Assembly: GCA_012064415.1 (NCBI GenBank)
Contig: SSNU01000069.1
Location: forward strand, 111,408-175,407
Direction of reading: 5' to 3'
Source of the DNA: Gyrodactylus bullatarudis
Taxonomy: Eukaryota; Platyhelminthes; Monogenea; Gyrodactylidea; Gyrodactylidae
Length of the DNA stretch: 64,000 bases
Shown here: positions 27,123 to 39,097 of the stretch, piece after piece
How positions within the stretch are numbered: position 1 is the stretch's first letter
How the letters are laid out: every line of letters starts with the position of its first letter
Program-made: the position numbers and the translations under genes
Notes under the pieces: model-generated
Databases searched by the model: none
Seen by the model: the letters and a program-made list of their open reading frames with translations, nothing else
What the model was told of the DNA's origin: nothing

Positions 27123-30100
27123 GGGGTTTGTGAGCAGCAAAAAGGACTTTTATATATCTCTCTAATTTACGACTAGCAGTGAGAACATCACTATCGGTAG
27201 GATTATAGAGTTCAGCGTTGTAGAACATTTTGGAAATATCTGCGGAAAAATGTTTGTGCTTATACTTGGGATCGTCATTAATCTTCTTTTTAATGTCACC
27301 AAGGTAGATAGGGTCGAGAATAACTTCGTAATAATCCGGAGCCTCCTTTCTGTCAACAGGTTCTAAGAATGGCCAGGCAGATCGATGCGTTGTAATAGAA
27401 TCGTGGAGTTTCAATAAATCTGCTTTATCATTCAGAACTGGTTGTGTTTCACTTCTTAGACTAGTACGGGTTCGTTTGGGAGGAGGAATTTCTTCTTCTG
27501 ATAAAGTTTCACTGTTTGCTGAACCATTTGAGGATCGATTTCTAATAGACTTGCGGCTAGGTTTTTCCAATCCAAATTTATCAACAAAGCTTAAAAACAA
27601 AAAGCCTTTTATCAAAACTACTTGAAAGTAATTACAGAATTTAAATTAAATTTTTGAAGATATTCTAATTATATTTAGGGCAACTAAATTTGCTACTTTT
27701 TGGGATATGACTTGCTACTTATGCCACTAAATTCTACTTTTTAGAAAAATTGGCTAGTTTCAATTTAAAAAATTATACAATTTCAAATCATTATAATATA
27801 GATTTGTATACAGAATTTCTAAAAATATTCTCTTTCATTCTCCAATTTATTAGCTTCTGCATTCATAAACAATTATTACGAAAAAAATCTAAAACTAACA
27901 TGCTTGGATTTCTAAGATTACCCTTTATGTCACTTGTAGTGCATGGGCCTTAAAGATTTACTGATCTTCAAAATTAATGCGATAATACTATGAAATAAAT
28001 TTTTAGATTGCAAGTCTTGAATTTTGAGCATTGAGAAAGAGCGCTCGATGAAAACAGCGATCAACGAAACCACACAAAAATCATATGAAAGGAAGAAAAC
28101 TCAGTTTTTCAATTCAGTTCTTGAAAACAAAGATGACGCTTTCTTTCCAGATCATAATTACGTTGTTTTTAATTTTTCAGATAAAGCTCTTTCTCTGAAG
28201 GGAAGATGAGGGTTCACAGAATTTCCTAGATTTTCTTGTTAAAAAAATGAAGGAAGTAGCTCAAACGAGAATCTACAGAAAGAAATCCGTGCCAACACAG
28301 TTCTTGTCCTTCTTAAGTTACAATCCTGCATGTCAGAAGAAAAATTTAGTCAGGAAGATAGTCGAAAATAGAGAGAATAACCTCTGAATCGAAAAAATTT
28401 AAAAACAAAGAGATTCTAAAGAAGTTACTAATGATAGATGGAAACCCAGAGGTGTTTATCGATAAATATTCAAGCTTGCGACAGAAAGCCGAAACTGACT
28501 CCAATTTACCTGAGAGTGCCGTGCAAAGGAGATACTGCCCATCAGGTGCTGAACAACAAGTTGCAGGAGATTTTAAAAAAGGCATTCCCAGGATACAGAC
28601 TACAAATCTTAAATAAGACAACGAAGCTGATACCAGATCGAAACAAAGACCAAATACCCTGGCTCGAAAGAAAGAGGTGATCGATCAGTTTAAATGCAAA
28701 TGTGGTGCATCGTATGTTGGACAAACAGTGAGACCCGCGAAAGTAAGGTCTGGCTACAAAAAAGGAAAGGAGCGAATCAAAACGATGAACAAGCTTGCAA
28801 AGGTTTCTAAAATCCTCAATAATCCACCTCTTTGTTCTTCAATCCAAGTTGCAGTCAACCAAAAAGTTTATGCAAAACTAATTAGTGAATCAAAAGAGCA
28901 AGTAGTTGAATCTACGTCTCAATGCAATCAACCCGATTTCTCTACCCCAGCAATAATTAGAATGAAAGTGTAAACCAAGAGAAGCTAACTGAAGTTAGTA
29001 ATCAAATCAATTCACAGCCTGTAATTAATTGTAGCACAGAGAAACCAAACATCCCTCCCACTAGCACAAAAAGAGGGAAGAAACGAAAAAGATTTTTGTT
29101 ATTATCGATGGATGAATTCGTCAACCCTAGAGACTATTACATTTTTAACCTTTTACACCCCCCTATGTTTCATCGCTAAAAACTATTTGAACCAATAAGA
29201 GGAATTTCCATATGATCATAAATTTAATAAAAATATCAAGCCGGTGTAATAGTCTGATGAGATCCGGTGAAATATAAGCTTAATCACTGAATATTCACTC
29301 GACTTCTAATTCCTCATGAAGATCCCTTTATCTTCAGAAAATATTTTCAAAGAAGCTCGGCATTATTTTCCTCAAAACACCAATCGCTTGAGTGTGTAGG
29401 CATTATTTACGCCTCTAGATAAACAAAATAGACTAGAAAATTGGTTTCTTAATTTTCATTGGATGGATCCGGAACTAGGGATAGTCTAAGAAGTTTATTT
29501 ATATAAGGGATTGATAAAATTATGGATTGACAAAATTTCGACTTTTGCCGGGTCTCTTCAGACTCTACTTCGGTAATATTTAAATATAACAATGCAATAA
29601 TTTGATTCCTTCCATTGGTCAATATCGGTTGGTAGAGACTGAAGAGAATATAACGTTTATCACTACAATAAACGTCTGTCTTCTCTTACCTTCCTCATGA
29701 GTTCAAAAACCAATAACAGTAATATTCTTGGCAATAGTACCATAAAAATTCCTATTCTGTTATTAAAATTGAGAAATAACTCACTCATTATGTCTTCGAT
29801 CAAAGAATTTTTTCCTTGCCTGTTCTGATGAATAGCGTGCTGCAAGTCTGCTGAAGGAATTTAAAAATTTGGGTCCCGTATTCTTACAGGTGATACAATT
29901 CCAATTTGTATTTCTTCTTAGAGATCTGTTTAGAGGGGGTTTGTGACAATTTGGATGGAAAATGGCAGGGCAAGTTGAGCAGGTGACAAACTCTTCGCAA
30001 TCTTCATCTTCCTTATCAATGTACTCTCCGAGACATACGAGACATTTACGATCGCGCATCAATACTAAATTATACATGTAAATATTTCAGGTAATGGGTC

Positions 30101-33100
30101 ATTTTTAGTCAAAACTCACATTCGCTAACTAGTTCAGGGTCATCCTCTAAAATAAAATTTTGTATGAGGAAAATTTAAAATTATTTACAAATTTCACTTG
30201 GGAATGAAAACTAACCTTGCTCTTCTTCTTGTTTGTTCTTGACAAGAGTTTGAAGTCGAGTACTTCGTTTGATGCAATTGGAGCAGAACCAGTCTCCTTC
30301 AGGAATATTTTTCATAGGAGGCTTCAAGCAGTAAGTATGATAAGGATCATTGCAACGATCACAAAGCAACATTTTATCCTCATTTTGGGTTTTGGAGCAT
30401 TTCTGGCACTTTGAAGATTCTATACTCTTATCCCAACTTACGGCAGAATAAAGAACACTCTATCAAAAGATAAAATATTCTTTAATTATTGAATTTGTTG
30501 ATATTTATATAGCTAATTCGTACTTGGTATAAATTAGCAGGGATTGCTATGCTAATTCGTAATGAAAGTGACAAAATACACTTGGTCTATGCAATGTATT
30601 ACCCTCTGCCCTTTTAGTACGCATTAGCAGAGCGATCTCTGCAAATTTATACTCAAGTACGAATTACCTACAACATATAGATGATATAAGGCAGGAATTA
30701 TGATAGAAAATGCAATTCCGATCAATGTTCTTAATATCTGTAGCCTTTCACGTTTTCAATATTTTATGAGAGCTGTGTCTAAGGATCTGATATTATGAAA
30801 ATTCATGAAATGTTATTCAAAAGACTCACGAGCAAAAAGTAGACGTGAGAAAAACTGGTTGCTGACTCAACGCCATTCTTCCATTTTCTTAACCACGTTT
30901 CATACTTTTTAGTAATTCTAGACTTTTCAACTGGAGTACTACTATCAATTTTGGTGTAGCCATATTGGGGAACTTTGATGAAACTCTTGTTGAGGGCTTC
31001 GAAAATTTCAAAAATAATTTCTTTAATCTCAACAAGGACAATTTCACGTGTTTCATTCAACTTAGTGATGGCCTCTTTTTCGTCTGTAATTTCAGTGAAA
31101 TTTCTAGAATCAATTTTCTTCTCCAATTGCATAATACGATCTTCAAGAGCTGGATAATCTTCAACACCGCCAAGACCAGATTGTCTAATTCTAGATTCCA
31201 TATCAATGATATTGTTAATAATGACAGAGGCTAATGATTCAAAAGCTAGCTTTGACCAGTCATTCGACTGATTTCTTAAAGAGCGACCTTCCTTTTGTTC
31301 ACGAAGCAATTCCGAATCTCTATAATTAAAATAAGGATTTTTACAAATCTATCATTTTGAATGTAATCGAAAAAAAAGAACAAGAATAAATATCGTACCT
31401 TGAAGATATAGCATCTGAAATTGTTTCAATTAAATTGACATCTTGAAGTTTATCAGAAAGAGACGATTCCTCTGCTCCAAGACTACAGAGGCTTTCAGTG
31501 AGCTTTTCCAAGTCGTTAATTGTATTGATCATCTTCCAAGTGTATTTAGTTTCTGTACTAGTTTGATCTTCTCCTGCGGTTAAATCAATCTTTAATTTAT
31601 CATCAGCTTCAGGTACTCTAATAAGAATTCTTTCTGGGGCTGATTTGAGGTAAAAATATTCTGCATTATTACGATCTTTTCCAAAAGGTCTAATTCGAGT
31701 TACTGCTTTCAGGTAATTTTCCAACTTTGTAAGATGTGCTTGTTCTCTGTTGAGTTTATTAGTTTCAGTGAGAAGTTGTCCTTCAATCTTTTGAATTTGT
31801 TTGGATCGTTTACGTTCTTCTTCTTGTTTTATTGAATCAACTTGTCTAAGTGACAAGCGAGGTTTCGAGCTTGTAGAATGATTATCATCTGAAGTTGAAT
31901 TTGTAGCAGTTCCCTCAGGCTCGTCTTCCTGTTTTTCTAAAAGCATGTTTTATAAGAATTTCAATTCCCTTTTATATTATTTTCAGTAATTATTATTTTT
32001 AAAAGTTACTTACTTTCATTAGTTACTGGTTTATCAATAGATTCTAATTCAAAATTCAAATTTGAAACGACATCCCTCAAATCTCGAACTTTGGCTCTTA
32101 ACTTGTAAGCTTCAGATTCAACACAACTGATAGCATGATTAACAATATTTGATTGTAATACTTCGTTCATGATAAATTCCAATAATTCAATTCGTAACTC
32201 AGCTGAAATTTGGTCCAAATCATACTTTCTCAATGCTTGTAGTATACCTGGAATTTCCTTCTTGGTTTTTAAAGCTTTAGGCTGAGTCTTTGAAGAGTAA
32301 CTGGCTTGAGAGGCATCATCGTCTAAGAACAATTCCTCTTCGTCTTCTTCATCTTCGGTGAGTGGATCATCTTCATTTTCATCCTCATCCTTTGCACTAT
32401 TGTTGGAATCAGATTTATGTCTCAGCTGGTAGTAGGCAGGTGGTGGATCGTATTGTTGTGTCATCAAAATTTTGACAATTTCCACAGCAGTGTAAGGATT
32501 AAGGTGCAATTCATCAAGAGTGAAACCTAGGTAGCTTACTTTAAGCTGAAAATATAAAAGTATTAATCGAAAGGTAACTTTTATATATTTTCATGCTGAT
32601 CAAAATTTTCGGAAAAGAAAATCCTGTTTTAAAATTCTATATACATGCGCTGAAAGCTAAATACAAGAAGTAATTCGTTATCTTGACCCTTTAAGGTCCG
32701 AGTTTAATTAATGACCTCTTGACAAACTTTCTTTGAGAATATTGATAAAAGTTATTAAATGGTGTGTAATTTTCAGTTATTTATACTGTTTTCAATATTT
32801 TGGACTACATATGGATTAAACCACTTTCAGAAAAAAACAGTCAAGCTTGGTTTAGGACCTAAGTTGCTTATTAACTTAAGTTTTTTAGTCGTAATTATTT
32901 ATTTGAATAGCAATGATTTTAGATATTAAACTGAAAAATATATATCGATTAGAGCGAGTCAAGTATTTTTTTCAGGAACAATGTTTAGGCAGCAATGCGA
33001 ATTTGTTAGATCTATATCTGACACATGAAATTTTTAATTCTCTGATACTCCAAAATCCCATTTTCCCAAAAATGGCTTCAACATATCCCAGATTAATCGG

Positions 33101-35226
33101 AACTTTTTACTAGAATATTTAGTGCTGATTAAAAATACCTTACGAACCTATTTCTGTTTAAATTTGCATCGACTCAAAATTTAGATTTTAATCGATTGTA
33201 GTAGAAAAATTCATTGAAAATAGTTAGCGCTAATTCAAAAATTGGCATTTTTAGTTGCGATTTGGGGTATCTAAGCAAAATTACAGGGTTTAATAGGAAC
33301 TATTTTACGTTGAAAAATTGTCTTTAAAATAAGCTCTGCACATCCGAGTGTTAAAAAAATGTCTCTCTCTAATATCGATAATTTAAAAAGTTAAAAAAGA
33401 GTAATGAATATTTTCAGACCAGGATTTAAACTCACAGTTGAATATTTTTTCATAGCCAAGAGCATTGCGTAAATGAACCGGATAATACAACGAAGATATG
33501 ATGAAGTAAGCTTATGAGATTCCTTCCCAATAGCTTCAGTTAATAGTTCCAAACCAATTTTAGGAACATGGCTTAAACTGATAGGATTGATTTTATTTGA
33601 TGAACTAAAATATGATTCATCAGATAAATCACTGGTTGTTTTGGAATTACAGTCCCAAGATGCTGGATTTAGGTAAGTAATAACTTGAGAATTGATAGCC
33701 AAGTGATGAGTATGCCAGGAGGTATGGAGACATATGAAGAGTTGGTGAAATTCAGCAATAGTAACAATACGAGAATACATTTCGTAACTCATGCTGTTTG
33801 ATAGTGGGATGCAGGTAAGAGGATGCATTTTGGTCATAAGAGGGAGATCTTTTAATAAATTATCAGAATATTTATCTTGTCTAGGTTTCAATTCGAGATT
33901 TAATTTAGCTGCGCTGATATATGGTTGAATGGAATCATCCAAATTTGAAAAATCTGTTTCATTCATAGACAAAACAATTTTTTTGGCTAAATTCATCGCT
34001 TCGTTCAAGGTTATAGACTTGGATTCTTTCAGTTTGTTCATTAGTTTTATTGCTTCGGGGGGAGGTTTAAACTTTTTTGGAGATGGCGTTTTACGTTGAA
34101 TATCTGTTCCATTCCTAGAAGGACTGAATTGTAAAATACTCGACTGTCTCCATTGTTTCGTTTTACTTTCACCACTATCACCTTCATTGTTGTTACTATT
34201 GGCAGGTACTGAGGGACGCTTAGCAACTTTGCTGGGAGAAGTAGGAGGAGACTTTTTAAATACGGATATAGAGCTTCTTGGCTTTAGATTTGAAATTTTT
34301 GATGTGGTTGACGAATCTTGAGAAGCTTTCAACTCATGTTTTAGACACTTTTGGTAAATATCAATTTCAGAAATCTTATAGGCCTCAAAAAGCTTGTCTT
34401 TGTCAATTTCCAATTCAGGTTTAGATGGGATTTTGAATTTCTTTATTAAATGAATATCAACAATCCAGGGACCGGAAAATTGCGGCATATATTTGAGTGA
34501 GTAACAGCGAATGAATTGTCTAATAAGATCCTTTGTATAAGATTTCACGGGTCTACTTATTAAATCAGGAGTAACACTTTGAACAAATTTCGGTTCTTCT
34601 CCAAGGATTTCAATGTCGTAGCGCATATTTGTCTTTTGAACTATCTTTTTGGAATTAGAATTTTCCTTGTCACTACCATCTGCTGAGCAATTTAGTTGAT
34701 CATTTTTTTCAATAGGAATTTCATTCGTCGATAATATTTTAGCATCCACATATTTATTACCAGTAGAATTTTTTTGGAGGAGTTTAATCATCTCACCAGA
34801 GTAGTATTCTGTGTTGACAATTGAGTAACATTTACTACACATTTGATCGAGAGTTAACTCAGCTAGAATTAAAGGAAATTAATAAGGAATTACAGCAAAT
34901 TAGTACAAAAACTTACAAGAATGAATTTGTTTAAGAAGAATACCTTGAAGAACAGGACTGAAAGATTCATTGATAACTTTTTGAGCTTGACTCTCAGATT
35001 TTTTAGCTTGACTAAGAGTTATTCCTGATTTCCCTGTAATTCGACATGACCAAACAGGTCTGGAATAAACATAAACTTTTCGATCATATTCTTCTTTGTT
35101 AGAGCATATTTCATTTGTTTCTTTGACAATAAAATCTGGTACAGTGACCGGTTCGTCATTTTTTAATTTTTTAGTTGTTCGATGGACAGGATTGGGTATA
35201 TAACGAACTTGCCCAAGCATAGGCAT
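27123..35226 (-). CDS. BAZ1/ACF1-type ISWI remodeller subunit (WAC, DDT/WHIM, two PHD fingers, bromodomain)
   Basis: Nine minus-strand exons join in frame: 35226-34917, 34862-33436, 32545-32014, 31936-31399, 31319-30830, 30459-30216, 30146-30120, 30064-29785 and 27589-27123. They give about 1,438 residues; the last donor is phase 1, so a short final exon lies further left and was not located. Domains in order: WAC (YSRPVWSCRITGKSGIT, about residues 45-100); a WSTF-like block (SDKENS, then GPWIVDIHLIKKF); DDT (about 530-600, ending LDELHLNPYTAVEIVKIL); an acidic run; WHIM motif IRPFGKDRNNAEYFYL; PHD1 (CQKC...CDRC...HTYC...CSNC); PHD2 (CLVC...CSTC...HPNC...CITC); bromodomain (WPFLEPVDRKEAPDYYEVI...YNPTDSDV). 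Two PHD fingers match fly Acf1 better than vertebrate BAZ1A/B, which have one. The product partners ISWI ATPase in nucleosome spacing. Confidence 0.95.
28024..28975 (+). mobile_element. Decayed Penelope-like element with GIY-YIG remnant
   Basis: Frames 28024-28209, 28438-28680 and 28677-28973 carry pieces of a Penelope-type protein: an N-terminal-like VVFNFSDKALSLKG, then KLQEILKKAFPGYRLQI and KDQIPWLERKR of the post-RT region, then FKCKCGASYVGQTVRPAK, the start of a GIY-YIG nuclease (Tyr and the YVG box, then Arg). The RT catalytic core is missing and frames are broken, so it is inactive. It lies antisense in a BAZ1 intron. Confidence 0.72.
29200..29720. repeat. Cluster of three CCAAT/TATA-hairpin repeat copies
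   Basis: Copies are centred at 29,254-29,272 (+), 29,544-29,561 (-) and 29,631-29,650 (+). Each has the CTGANGAG box. The first has CCAAT upstream, AATAAAAATAT, GCCGG, CTGATGAGATCCGGTGAAA; the second has CTGAAGAGACCCGGC; the third has lost the right arm. They lie directly after the Penelope remnant. Confidence 0.6.
30120..30146 (-). CDS. 27-nt micro-exon of BAZ1 between the two PHD fingers
   Basis: Flanked by TTTTAG and GTGAGT, it adds nine residues' worth of sequence (EDDPELVSE plus a split codon) and preserves the phase between exons 30459-30216 and 30064-29785. Skipping it would also keep the frame, so it could be alternatively spliced. Confidence 0.75.
32546..33435 (-). other. BAZ1 intron, 890 bp, no gene seen
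   Basis: AT-rich intron inside the DDT-coding region. The plus-strand frame 32913-33113 has no recognisable features. Confidence 0.6.
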
Positions 35227-36128
35227 TTTAAAGGATTTCTATGTTAGATATAGTTTTTAACAAATAATTTGTTCAAATTTTAAATTATAATGTCATTTAA
35301 AATATTTGATTTCTCATGAGCTAACTAATTGTTTAAATATAAGACAATTTTTCAATTTCTTCGGGCAATTTCGCAGAGAATTAGCAAACCTTAAGTCTAT
35401 TTAAATGATAAGTTATGAGCGATAACAAATGAGCTTAACATTTAAATTAATCATTCACTGACTTCTAAAGTAAGACTTAAGTGGCTATTATGAATAATAA
35501 TACATTAAGTTGGAGTTAGAACATCAAAAATGAAACGTAATTTTTTCTGTGTAGTTTTCTAGCAGAATCTCTCCGAAAGAGAGATTATGTCTCACCTAAT
35601 TCACTTCTAAATCCTTTTGTAGGCCAGAATCCGTAGTGTAAAAAAGAAATAAAATATTTATAAATGCATATTTATGTATTTTTGAAGATTAGCTAACCTC
35701 AGATTCATATTTATAACCAAAAACTGTCTAAATTATTAATTTTTCAATATTCATCAAATACTTTTTGACAAAAAAAGTTTTTGTACATAATACTATAGTC
35801 CCATTGTGAATTTTGAAATTAATCTGAAAATACTGGTATGAGTTCTATTATATGATCAGAGAAAACATGAGGTTTCAAATGAATTGAATCAAATCTCATA
35901 GTAAACGAATATACGAGTTTTAAATATTCATCCATCTTCCAATAAAAAACGAGAAAATTGATTAACCAAGATTTTTTTGGAATTCGAGATAAATGGAAAC
36001 TGTTTATTAATCCATAATTGATGAACATCATGAAGGAAGTTAGATTCTAACCATACTCCAAAAGAATGTGAGAAGGAATTATATTTTATTTGTTCACTAA
36101 ATTAGACTTTGACCATGCCTGTTTAAAG
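35227..36128. other. Intergenic region between BAZ1 and G-gamma; one unassigned minus-strand frame
   Basis: About 900 bp. A minus-strand frame (35819-36031, 70 codons, containing IPKKSWLINFLVFYWK) has no clear homologue. Another short open stretch on the minus strand ends in a good donor (GTGAGA) near 35,596. These could belong to an unrecognised small-exon gene, or be chance; I cannot decide. Confidence 0.3.
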
Positions 36129-36311
36129 CTAGAGAAAAGGACACATGAACTGTTTCTCGGTGTATGGATCGTTATTTTGTTTGTGAATTAAATTATCCTC
36201 AAATTCTTTTTCCTGACAATAATTGAGTAAATCAAGTAAAGAGATGCTGAGTTTGGTTCTCTTCATAGTGGCTTGAGCTTTTAGACTATGGAAACTGGAG
36301 TTTTCATTCAT
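36129..36311 (-). CDS. G-protein gamma subunit, 60 residues, single exon, CaaX box CPFL
   Basis: A short intronless frame whose layout matches G-gamma subunits end to end. A helix LKAQATMKRTKLSISLLDLL is followed by NYCQEKEFEDNLI (family: YCExHAKEDPL), then NDPYTEK (family: ENPFREKK), and it ends in CPFL. The terminal Leu of the CaaX box predicts geranylgeranylation, which anchors G-beta-gamma dimers to membranes. Usual length is 65-75 residues, so this is a compact member. It lies 176 bp from the start of the divergent enkurin gene. The start could be the ATG at 36311 or the internal Met before KRTKL. The match is from motif order and the exact C-terminal CaaX, not from a search. Confidence 0.8.
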   Translation of the reverse strand: MNENSSFHSLKAQATMKRTKLSISLLDLLNYCQEKEFEDNLIHKQNNDPYTEKQFMCPFL

Positions 36312-36487
36312 GGATCAATAATATTGGATTCAATATTTTAAAATTATTTCGAAATAAAAATAAGTAATATTAAGTTAAACAAATTTATTTTTGCTATGTA
36401 AACTTTTATTTTATGTTTGTTACATTTATGAAAATCGTTTTATTATAAATTTTATGAATTAAAATTAATTTTAATCTGTTCCAGAAC
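36312..36487. promoter_or_regulatory. Candidate bidirectional promoter between G-gamma and the enkurin gene
   Basis: 176 bp of AT-rich sequence between two divergent start codons. No specific promoter motif is convincing. Confidence 0.4.
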
Positions 36488-37155
36488 ATGAAATACTATC
36501 ATAAGTATAACGAAAGCAACATCTTCCATTTAGAGAAAAAATCTGGAAGTAATTCTAAATCTAAATAAAAATTTTAGAGTTGAATAAAAATTTTATTGCT
36601 GCAAATATTAAAAATGTCAAAGTTAATAAAGAAGAAGAATTATACAAGGTATTTTTGATTCTATTCTATTCTAGCATAACCAATTTGAAAGTTCAGAGAA
36701 AAGACCTAGTTTGAAAGACCAAAAGTTCATTATAGCTAACAAGACAGCAATCAAACAGATTTCAGAGAAAAATTCTAAAAAAAAGATTGAAGAAGAAATA
36801 AACAAATTTATTCCTGAAGCACACAAGCGTGGCAGAATTCCTGAATAGTAAGGCGACTTAATTCAAAATTATTCATAGTCTAATCAAAAGAAAAATAGAG
36901 TACGAAAGAAAACGGTGTAAAGATTATTCCCTTCAACCCTCTCTAACTGACTCATCTCATTCAGATGTCAAAAGTGACGCTGAGGATTATAAAATAATCA
37001 ATTCGATGTTGCAACGAAGAAAACAAGAACTTTGTGAAAGAATTAACAGCTCTGATTCCTACTTCAATGATAGAAGGCGAGAAAATTTGGAATATCAGTT
37101 GGCTGAGCTTCAAAGAAATATTGATAATATTTCTCTAAAAGCTCCTATTCATTGA
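36488..37155 (+). CDS. Enkurin-domain protein, 4 small exons with 26-31-nt introns
   Basis: Exons 36488-36548, 36578-36648, 36675-36847 and 36879-37155 are joined by GT/AG introns of 29, 26 and 31 nt and give 193 residues ending at TGA. Individual exons are too short to stand out as open frames, but every phase closes. The C-terminal half has the enkurin layout: KRGRIPEYLIKRKIEYERKR (family: PxYLxKRKxE), then a long helix MLQRRKQELCERINSSDS and RRRENLEYQLAELQRNID (family: KKRREEL...RRKEELExQLxxLExDI). Enkurin is a calmodulin-binding adaptor and microtubule inner protein of cilia and sperm flagella. The human protein has 256 residues, so this is short, mainly at the N-terminus. The calcium-channel-related Pro-rich region is not apparent. 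Confidence 0.75.
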
Positions 37156-37329
37156 ATAGTTTTCAATGAACTGTTTTGATCTTCAGATCTGAGTACAATT
37201 CAACTATTTTTTTTCTAATTTTGTAACAGAAAATTTTATTTGATTATTAAAAAAATAAATACATAAAAACTATATCTTGAAATTTCATAAAAGTTTTTAA
37301 AAAGATTGCGATTTTCTCCAAAAGACAGA

Positions 37330-38460
37330 CTTCTGCTTCATGGATTGATGTCTGAAAGAGTTAAGGATCTTAACTTGAGGTTGATCTTGCCCTTTATTCT
37401 TATCGAGAAAAATTTCGAATCGATAGGGAGATGTAGACTGGACAGAAGGCTGTAGGTATAGCTGTAGTGCAGCACGTTAGAGCCATACATGGGTAAGGTT
37501 GGCCTCATAGAGTGCTGATCTGTAGTTTTGGGGTCTAGACAACTACATAACATTGAATACTTTCTAGGGCTTTGATTTTTGCAGCATTAGTTGATGAGAA
37601 AATTGTTGTGCCGTATTTATGAGGGCGATAAATTTTTTATTTTGGTGGAGTCTGAAAGTTGAGTGTCTGAAAAATTTCCTGCGAGGAGGTCCTAGCAGCG
37701 TGATTTTATTTTTGAGTCCAAAATTTTTGGACACGTTGAGGGATTCGAATTGAGGACAATAGATTCAAGATTTTTCTTGATGTAATTAAGTTCATTTTGT
37801 ACAATTTTTGGTCATTGTTATATGGGATGATGACTTTGATATCGTCTGCATATCTGAAATATTTCTGCTAGGTTGAATTTCTGAGAATACAAGATTAAAA
37901 AGTAAAGTGGCGAAAATCCCACCTCGAGGAACACCTGATGTTATAGGGTGAGGAGTTGAACATTCTTGATTAAACTTTACGAATTGAGGCTGAGATGTAA
38001 GAAAGCTAATAGTCCAATTTATTATGAATGGGTTTCAACTTAAGCTCTTACATGAGAGCGGTATGGATGGCGAAGAAATGCAAAGATTTAGGATTATTGC
38101 AGATTTTCCTCAGTAGATGAGGTTTGAAAATGTGCTCTTGTTTTCACAGAATCCGTGTTGAGAGGTGATCAATAATTGAAATTTTGAAAATTTAAGAATT
38201 TCTCACTGACACAGTCATACATTTGACTCTTGTGAGGATTGTCTTCGATTAATCCCAGTCATCAACTCGACGAACGTTGGGTTGCTCAACAATTAGAGGG
38301 CTGCAGGGTTCTGCGCCACTCTTCTACATTGTCCAAATCGACCTCGTGTGATCCATTCCTGAGGGAGGAAAGGTTATCATTGATCTCAGTCATAAGTGCT
38401 ATATCCGATCAAATTTTTTGTTTGAAAAAAAATCTTATATTGAATTGAAAATATAAATAC
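37330..38460 (-). mobile_element. Degenerate non-LTR retrotransposon RT fragment, first family
   Basis: Read on the minus strand, about 37,720-37,960 encodes GVPRGG...LLFN and a YADDIKVIIPY catalytic box in different frames, the motif order of non-LTR reverse transcriptases. Many stops and indels separate the pieces. The flanks 37,330-37,720 and 37,960-38,460 look like the downstream and upstream parts of the same relic. Confidence 0.65.
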
Positions 38461-38627
38461 AAATTATAACGAAATCTGCTTGTACAAATAGAAATAAAAT
38501 ACAATGATTAAAATGGATAGATTGATCTGTACATTGTACAGTGTACAATTATGAAATGATAAAATGTTAAGTCATAAAATAAGGTAAAGGCTCTCGAGTT
38601 GTAAAAATTTGAGCAATATTAAAGCCT

Positions 38628-39097
38628 GAGAACTAGAGTCTGCAAGAAATTCGAAAATCATCTGGTTATTGAAGATAGGAATAAAGCAAAGACTTAGAGT
38701 AATCGATTTTAAGCCTGATGTGAGACATGACCAATTTAAGATTAGTCAAATCATCGCAATCAGATAATTCAAATTTAGTATACATAAAGTTATAAATAGA
38801 AAGTAAATAGTTAGGGTTATATTTATTATTTCTCAAGGAATAATTATTATCATTAGAGGGAGAATAAGACTCTGTGAATTTTTTGACTAAAAAGCAAATC
38901 TCCAGACCCAGAAGGGGTTAAGGCCAGAGACCGATATTAGGGCATTGTACGAGTCAATATGAGGATATAAAGAATGTAAAAACCTATATTGAAGACGTTC
39001 AATAGTTAGACACTGAGATTGATTTAAATTGGGTAAGAGAGGAAAATATAGTCAAAAAGTGGAAAGACCAGTGATTTGTAAGCTTTTAGTCTTACAA
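38628..39097 (-). mobile_element. 5'-truncated copy of the non-LTR element at 39,910-41,800
   Basis: About 470 bp align with the 3' end of the next element (39,915-40,376) on the same strand. Shared words include AAATCATCTGGTTA, AGACTTAGAGTAATC, GGATATAAAGAATG and AAGCTTTTAGTCTTAC. The similarity ends sharply at 39,097. Truncation at the 5' side is typical of target-primed reverse transcription. Point changes and stops make it older than its neighbour. Confidence 0.8.

Larger units (their letters stand above)
27590..29784 (-). other. BAZ1 intron of 2.2 kb holding transposon debris
   Basis: Separates the PHD2 exon from the bromodomain exon; phases match (2). It contains a decayed Penelope-like element on the plus strand (28,024-28,975) and three copies of the CCAAT/TATA-hairpin repeat (29,200-29,720). 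BAZ1's other introns are 54-890 bp, so most of the excess length is inserted DNA. Confidence 0.8.

Noticed and set aside
28346..28724. Minus-strand frames of 60-91 codons in the BAZ1 intron
   Set aside because: They are reverse-strand shadows of the Penelope relic on the plus strand.
29254..29272. CTGATGAG...GAAA read as a canonical hammerhead ribozyme
   Set aside because: The seven bases between the boxes cannot form a normal helix II, and the covarying arms pair across the CTGANGA box rather than between it and GAAA. Kept only as a hairpin repeat.
30965..31234. Plus-strand frame of 89 codons
   Set aside because: It is the antisense shadow of the BAZ1 exon 31,319-30,830.
36312..36487. Extension of the G-gamma frame through a 22-nt intron to a later stop
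   Set aside because: The unspliced frame ends in a proper CaaX box at the expected place, so no intron is needed.
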